Assembly (NCBI GenBank): GCA_021812735.1
Contig: JAKAMV010000295.1
Location: forward strand, 1 to 9,931
DNA: 9,931 bases
Direction: 5' to 3'
Origin: Chloroflexota bacterium
GTDB lineage: Bacteria; Chloroflexota; Limnocylindria; Limnocylindrales; CSP1-4
Part shown: positions 7,175 through 9,931 of the stretch, in pieces
Layout: each line of letters begins with the position of its first letter
Numbering within the stretch: position 1 is the stretch's first letter
Program-made: the position numbers and the translations under genes
Notes under the pieces: model-generated
Databases searched by the model: none
Told to the model about the DNA's origin: nothing
The model's input: only the letters and a program-made list of their open reading frames with translations

Positions 7175-7192
7175 CGTCGCCGGGCGGCGACG
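7175..7192. terminator. GC-rich hairpin between converging genes (possible terminator)
   Basis: CGTCGCC (7175-7181) and GGCGACG (7186-7192) pair over 7 bp around the loop GGGC, 12 bp after the dipeptidase stop and before the converging minus-strand gene end at 7251. It could stop transcripts from either side. No T-run follows on either strand, and short GC stems arise often by chance at this base composition. Confidence 0.3.
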
Positions 7193-7250
7193 CGACGGTG
7201 GAGGGGCGAGGCAGCGCAGCCGCGTCGGCCGGGGGTCGCTTGGGCCGGCG

Positions 7251-7511
7251 TCAGTCTTCCGGTGCGTGGATCAGGTCCGATTGCACGCGGCCGCAGACGG
7301 CGCAGCGCCGATCGGCGAACCGCATGCCGGCCGATGCGGCGGCCAGCGGGACACCTCCCGGGCCCACCTCGGCGGAGGGCGGCACGCCGTCCACCAGCCA
7401 GTGCGCGCCGGGCGCCTTGAACTGGTGCGGCCGATTGGGATGGGCCGACGGCTCCCGGTTCGGATCGGCCGACGGCTCTCGTTTGTGGTGCAACGCGCCT
7501 CGGATGCCCAC
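7251..7511 (-). CDS. Hypothetical small CxxC protein, 86 residues
   Basis: I do not recognise this protein. The minus-strand frame runs from GTG (7511-7509) to TGA (7253-7251). A strong ribosome site, GGAGGGGAG, lies at 7522-7514 with its GGAGG core 6 bases from the GTG. Codon third positions are mostly G or C, like its neighbours. The N-terminus is polar with two copies of an 8-residue repeat, REPSADPN (11-18) and REPSAHPN (19-26). The middle, around FKAPGAHWLVDGVP (31-44), looks like folded protein. The C-terminal part has CAVCGR (70-75), a single CxxC knuckle with His82 following, which could bind one metal or iron or be redox-active; a second CxxC is missing, so it could need a dimer to form a site. 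There is no membrane segment. It starts 65 bp after the guaB3-type stop on the same strand and may be cotranscribed. Competing frames here are arginine/serine-rich and look like shadows. Confidence 0.5.
   Translation of the reverse strand: MGIRGALHHKREPSADPNREPSAHPNRPHQFKAPGAHWLVDGVPPSAEVGPGGVPLAAASAGMRFADRRCAVCGRVQSDLIHAPED
7434..7481. repeat. Two-copy 24-bp tandem repeat inside the small CxxC gene
   Basis: Positions 7434-7457 and 7458-7481 match at 20 of 24 bases. The unit is a multiple of three and encodes REPSADPN and REPSAHPN on the minus strand, so the duplication keeps the frame. Confidence 0.7.
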
Positions 7512-7526
7512 TTCTCCCCTCCGGCG

Positions 7527-7571
7527 CCGCGCCCGGTTCGCGACCTCTCCCGTGGCCCGCGCCCGGTTCGC
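7527..7571. repeat. Two identical 15-bp direct repeats between guaB3-type and small gene
   Basis: CCGCGCCCGGTTCGC occurs at 7527-7541 and again at 7557-7571, exactly 30 bp apart, filling most of the 65-bp gap between the two minus-strand genes. On the minus strand each copy is preceded by a purine-rich, Shine-Dalgarno-like run, so the true duplicated unit may be about 30 bp. This could be a slipped-strand duplication or a pair of binding sites; two copies are too few for a CRISPR array. Confidence 0.6.
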
Positions 7572-7576
7572 TGCCG

Positions 7577-8743
7577 CTACCTCCCCCGCATCTGCCACGA
7601 CTTGCCCTCGGTGACCACCGACGGGGCGTAGACGATCTCGACGTCGTGCATGTCCGCGACGGTCCGCGCGCCGAGCGCCGCCATCGACTGGCGGAGGGCG
7701 CCCATGAGGTTCTGGGTGCCGTCGGTGACATGCGACGGCCCGTTGAGGATCTGGTCGAGCGGACCGGCCGTCCCGACCTTGATCCGCGTGCCGCGCGGCA
7801 GCACCGACGACGGGGCCGCCATGCCCCAGTTGGTGCCCTTGCCCGGCGCCTCGGCGGCGCGGGCGATCGGCGAGCCGAGCATCACCACGTCCGCGCCCGA
7901 GGCGATCGCCTTGGCGATGTCGCCTCCCCGCTTCATGCCCCCGTCGGCGACGACCGGCACGTAGCGGCCGGTCTCGGCCAGGTAGGCGTCGCGCGCGGCG
8001 GCCACGTCGCACACCGCGGTGACCTGCGGGACGCCGATGCCCAGCACCTCGCGCGTGGTGCACGCCGCGCCCGGACCGACGCCCACGAAGACTGCTGCAG
8101 CGCCCTGCTCCATGAGCTGGAACGCCGCGTCGGCGTTGGTCGTGTTGCCCACGGCGACCGGGATCGGCATCCGGCGGGTGAACTCGTCGAGCGAGAGCGG
8201 GCTGTACCCGGAGGCCACGTGGCGGGCGGAGCTGACCTGGCTCTGGACGAGGAACAGGTCCGCGCCCGCCTCGGCGCACAGCTCGCCGAAGCGGAGCGCG
8301 ACGCCGGGCGTGGCCGAGAAGGCGGCCTTCGAGCCGACGGCGTGCAGCTCCTCCACCCGGCGGGCGATGAGCGCCTCGCGGATCGGCGCGCGGTAGGCCT
8401 CGGCCAGGACGTCCTGCACCGCCCCGTCGGGGGCGGCGATGATCCGGTCGAGCACCTCCGCCGGGTCGTCGTAGCGGAACTGGACGCCCTCGAGGTTGAG
8501 GACGGACAGGCCGCCGAGCCGCGCCAGCTCGCCGGACAGGCGCACGTCAGCGACCGCGTCCATGGCCGCGGCGATCACCGGGATGCCCAGCTCGACGCCG
8601 CAGAACGACTGCTCCAGGACGACGTCGGCCGGATCCGCCGTGTCCGTGCCGGGGGCCAGCGAGACGTCCTCGAACCCGTAGGTCGGGCGGATGGCGTCCA
8701 CCTTCGAGCGGAAGACGCGCCGGTTCGCCAGCGTCTCGGTCAT
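7577..8743 (-). CDS. guaB3: GuaB3 family IMP dehydrogenase-related protein
   Basis: This 388-residue TIM-barrel protein belongs to the IMP dehydrogenase / GMP reductase superfamily and lacks the paired CBS domains of standard IMPDH. The catalytic loop is GVGPGAACTTR (221-231) with the expected nucleophile Cys228. Phosphate-binding landmarks are VADGGM (265-270) and SGADVVMLGSP (282-292). The flap and C-terminal part, GTNWGMAAP (303-311), LPRGTRIKVGTAG (315-327), DGTQNLMGALR (341-351) and APSVVTEGK (373-381), match the GuaB3 (IMP_DH_rel_2) subgroup I remember from actinobacteria and cyanobacteria. At least one cyanobacterial member is reported to act as an IMPDH, making XMP from IMP with NAD; other members are untested. 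The start is ATG 8743, with TGAGGG at 8756-8751 ideally spaced; a frame 25 codons longer (from 8818) has no family match and runs into the divergent promoter region. It may be second to a canonical guaB elsewhere. Confidence 0.9.
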   Translation of the reverse strand: MTETLANRRVFRSKVDAIRPTYGFEDVSLAPGTDTADPADVVLEQSFCGVELGIPVIAAAMDAVADVRLSGELARLGGLSVLNLEGVQFRYDDPAEVLDRIIAAPDGAVQDVLAEAYRAPIREALIARRVEELHAVGSKAAFSATPGVALRFGELCAEAGADLFLVQSQVSSARHVASGYSPLSLDEFTRRMPIPVAVGNTTNADAAFQLMEQGAAAVFVGVGPGAACTTREVLGIGVPQVTAVCDVAAARDAYLAETGRYVPVVADGGMKRGGDIAKAIASGADVVMLGSPIARAAEAPGKGTNWGMAAPSSVLPRGTRIKVGTAGPLDQILNGPSHVTDGTQNLMGALRQSMAALGARTVADMHDVEIVYAPSVVTEGKSWQMRGR

Positions 8744-8866
8744 CGTGTCGCCCTCACCAGCAATCTGCAGGTCCTCCGTCGGTTCCCGACAGTCTACCCG
8801 GCAGTCGGCCGGCGCCATACTGGGGAGGCATCCTCTGGCCTGCTGACGGTGTGACGAGGTGGCGCC
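8744..8866. promoter_or_regulatory. Divergent intergenic region between guaB3 and ppk2
   Basis: These 123 bp separate two outward-reading genes, so both promoters are expected here. On the minus strand TAGACT (8797-8792) fits a -10 element at 4 of 6 bases, without a convincing -35. On the plus strand CATACT (8816-8821) is a weaker candidate. Ribosome sites are clear on both sides: GAGGG at 8755-8751 for guaB3 and GAGG at 8856-8859 for ppk2. No operator palindrome or riboswitch is seen. Confidence 0.3.
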
Positions 8867-9736
8867 ATGGCGAAGCGCAAGGACAAGGCCGAGCGGCCCA
8901 GCCCGCCCGATGACGGCCTGATCGCGATCGAGCCCGACGAGACGCAGCTGGAGGCTCGCCGGCCGCTGTCCAGGCAGCGCTACTACGAGCAGCTGCCCGA
9001 GCTCCAGCTGGAGCTCGCGAAGCTCCAGGAGTGGGTCCGCGCGAAGGGCCTCAAGGTCGTGGTGATCTTCGAGGGCCGCGATGCGGCGGGGAAGGGCGGC
9101 GCGATCAAGACGATCACGCTAGGCCTCAACCCGCGCGTCTGCCGGATCGTCGCCCTGCCGTCGCCCACCGAGCGCGAGCGCACGCAGTGGTACTTCCAGC
9201 GCTACGCGGCGCACCTGCCCGCGGCGGGCGAGATCGTCCTGTTCGACCGCTCCTGGTACAACCGCGCCGGCGTCGAGCGCGTCATGGGCTTCGCCACGCC
9301 CGACGAGGTCGAGGAGTTCTACCGCTCCTGCCCCGAGTTCGAGCGGATGCTCGTGCGCGCCGGGATCATCCTCATCAAGTACTGGTTCAGCGTCAGCGAC
9401 GCCGAGCAGGAGCGCCGGTTCCAGGCGCGGATCGTGGACCCCACCAAGCGCTGGAAGCTCTCGCCGATGGACCTCCAGTCGCGCAGCCGCTGGGTCGAGT
9501 ACTCGGAGGCGAAGGACGTGATGTTCCGGCACACGGACATCAAGCAGGCGCCGTGGTACGTGGTCAACGGCGACGACAAGAAGCGCGCCAGACTCAACGT
9601 CATCCGCCATCTGCTGTCGCTGATCCCGTACGAGGACCTCACGCCCGAGCCGATCGTGCTGCCGCCGCGGGAGCCGGACCGCGGCTACGTGCGCCCCCCG
9701 ATGGACGAGCAGACGTTCGTGCCCGAGGTGTACTGA
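8867..9736 (+). CDS. ppk2: PPK2 family polyphosphate kinase (class I-like)
   Basis: This 289-residue cytoplasmic P-loop kinase moves phosphate between inorganic polyphosphate and nucleoside diphosphates, usually making ATP or GTP from ADP or GDP and polyphosphate. The Walker A motif is EGRDAAGKGG (69-78) and the Walker B-type motif is FDRSWYNR (126-133). The lid region with LPSPTERERTQWYFQRY (97-113) carries the conserved basic residues that grip polyphosphate. The stretch DPTKRWKLSPMDLQSR (191-206) and the ending with PWYVVNGDDKKRARLNVI (229-246) are typical. Single-domain layout, length and these motifs fit class I (ADP-phosphorylating) better than class II or III, but class is inferred from memory of the motifs. 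The N-terminal 30 residues are charged and probably disordered. ATG 8867 is preceded by GAGGTGG with good spacing. It is divergent from guaB3 and is followed by 195 bp without a gene, so it is likely monocistronic. Confidence 0.95.
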   Translation: MAKRKDKAERPSPPDDGLIAIEPDETQLEARRPLSRQRYYEQLPELQLELAKLQEWVRAKGLKVVVIFEGRDAAGKGGAIKTITLGLNPRVCRIVALPSPTERERTQWYFQRYAAHLPAAGEIVLFDRSWYNRAGVERVMGFATPDEVEEFYRSCPEFERMLVRAGIILIKYWFSVSDAEQERRFQARIVDPTKRWKLSPMDLQSRSRWVEYSEAKDVMFRHTDIKQAPWYVVNGDDKKRARLNVIRHLLSLIPYEDLTPEPIVLPPREPDRGYVRPPMDEQTFVPEVY

Positions 9737-9931
9737 CCCGCCGGTGGACGTCGCGGCGTCACACAGCACGGCCGTCCGCGCAGCGGGTGAACGGACATGG
9801 CGCCGGTCGTGCCGCCCGGTGGGCGAACCGGAGATCCGGCCCGGTGCCGCTGCCACCCGCTGGGCGAGTGGACTCGACCTCCCGTCGGCCCGTTGAGCCG
9901 CCAGGCGGGTGAGCGCCCCGGCGACGCGCCC
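9737..9931. other. Non-coding tail after ppk2, no gene seen
   Basis: No open frame here has both a ribosome site and coding character, and no tRNA can be folded by eye. One perfect 9-bp inverted repeat is present (CAGCGGGTG at 9781-9789 and CACCCGCTG at 9854-9862, 64 bp apart). No hairpin with a T-run follows ppk2. A promoter for a gene beyond the window may lie here, but none is recognisable. Confidence 0.5.

Noticed and set aside
7527..7571. Start of a CRISPR array or attachment site
   Set aside because: There are only two 15-bp copies with a 15-bp spacer, and no cas genes, integrase or further copies nearby.
7198..7614. Plus-strand 138-codon frame in the gap after the dipeptidase gene
   Set aside because: It is Arg/Ser/Pro-rich without a good ribosome site, runs over the end of guaB3 and competes with a better-supported minus-strand frame.
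8744..8818. 25-codon upstream extension of guaB3
   Set aside because: No family match, no ribosome site before 8818, and it would use up most of the divergent promoter region; the ATG at 8743 has a well-placed GAGGG.
7646..8854. Plus-strand open frame of 402 codons opposite guaB3
   Set aside because: It is antisense to a protein with clear family motifs, and its own translation is arginine/alanine-rich with no domain.
9840..9900. Possible tRNA T-loop on the minus strand (GGTCGAGTCC)
   Set aside because: No matching acceptor stem, anticodon stem or D-loop could be placed around it.

Overview
This is a high-GC window (about 70% by eye, not counted exactly) from a bacterium with tightly packed genes and GTG/TTG starts. 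It holds a GuaB3-type IMP dehydrogenase paralogue, a family I associate with actinobacteria, cyanobacteria and Chloroflexota-like lineages. An actinobacterial or Chloroflexota-related soil or freshwater organism is plausible, but the sequence does not settle it. There is no rRNA, tRNA, CRISPR array, transposase, phage gene or transcription regulator that I can see.

Positions 1-7162 look like one plus-strand operon. It starts with the 3' part of a periplasmic substrate-binding protein gene (cut by the window edge), then the double-NBD ATPase (916-2424) and the permease (2428-3429) of a ribose/xylose-type (CUT2) ABC importer. After a 57-bp gap with a perfect hairpin come a DUF917 / S-methyl-thiohydantoin-desulfurase-family protein (3487-4563), an ATGA-overlapping single-chain hydantoinase/oxoprolinase of HyuA type (4560-6116), and a membrane-dipeptidase-family (M19) zinc hydrolase (about 6149-7162). 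The simplest reading is a take-up-and-open pathway. The importer brings in a small cyclic amide or hydantoin-like compound (or a conjugate of one), DUF917 and HyuA act on the ring, and the M19 enzyme hydrolyses an amide or dipeptide bond. The substrate cannot be read from sequence, and no carbamoylase or HyuB is visible.

Positions 7163-8866 run the other way. A GuaB3-type protein (7577-8743, minus) is followed 65 bp downstream by a probable small gene for an 86-residue CxxC protein with a short internal tandem repeat (7251-7511, minus). This end converges on the dipeptidase gene across a short gap with a GC-rich hairpin.

Positions 8867-9736 (plus) encode a complete class I-like PPK2 polyphosphate kinase, divergent from guaB3 across 123 bp. 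The last 195 bp hold no gene I can support.

The parts most worth a second look are the importer + DUF917 + HyuA + M19 combination as a candidate uncharacterised catabolic system, the two intercistronic hairpins in that operon, and the small CxxC protein with its flanking repeats.
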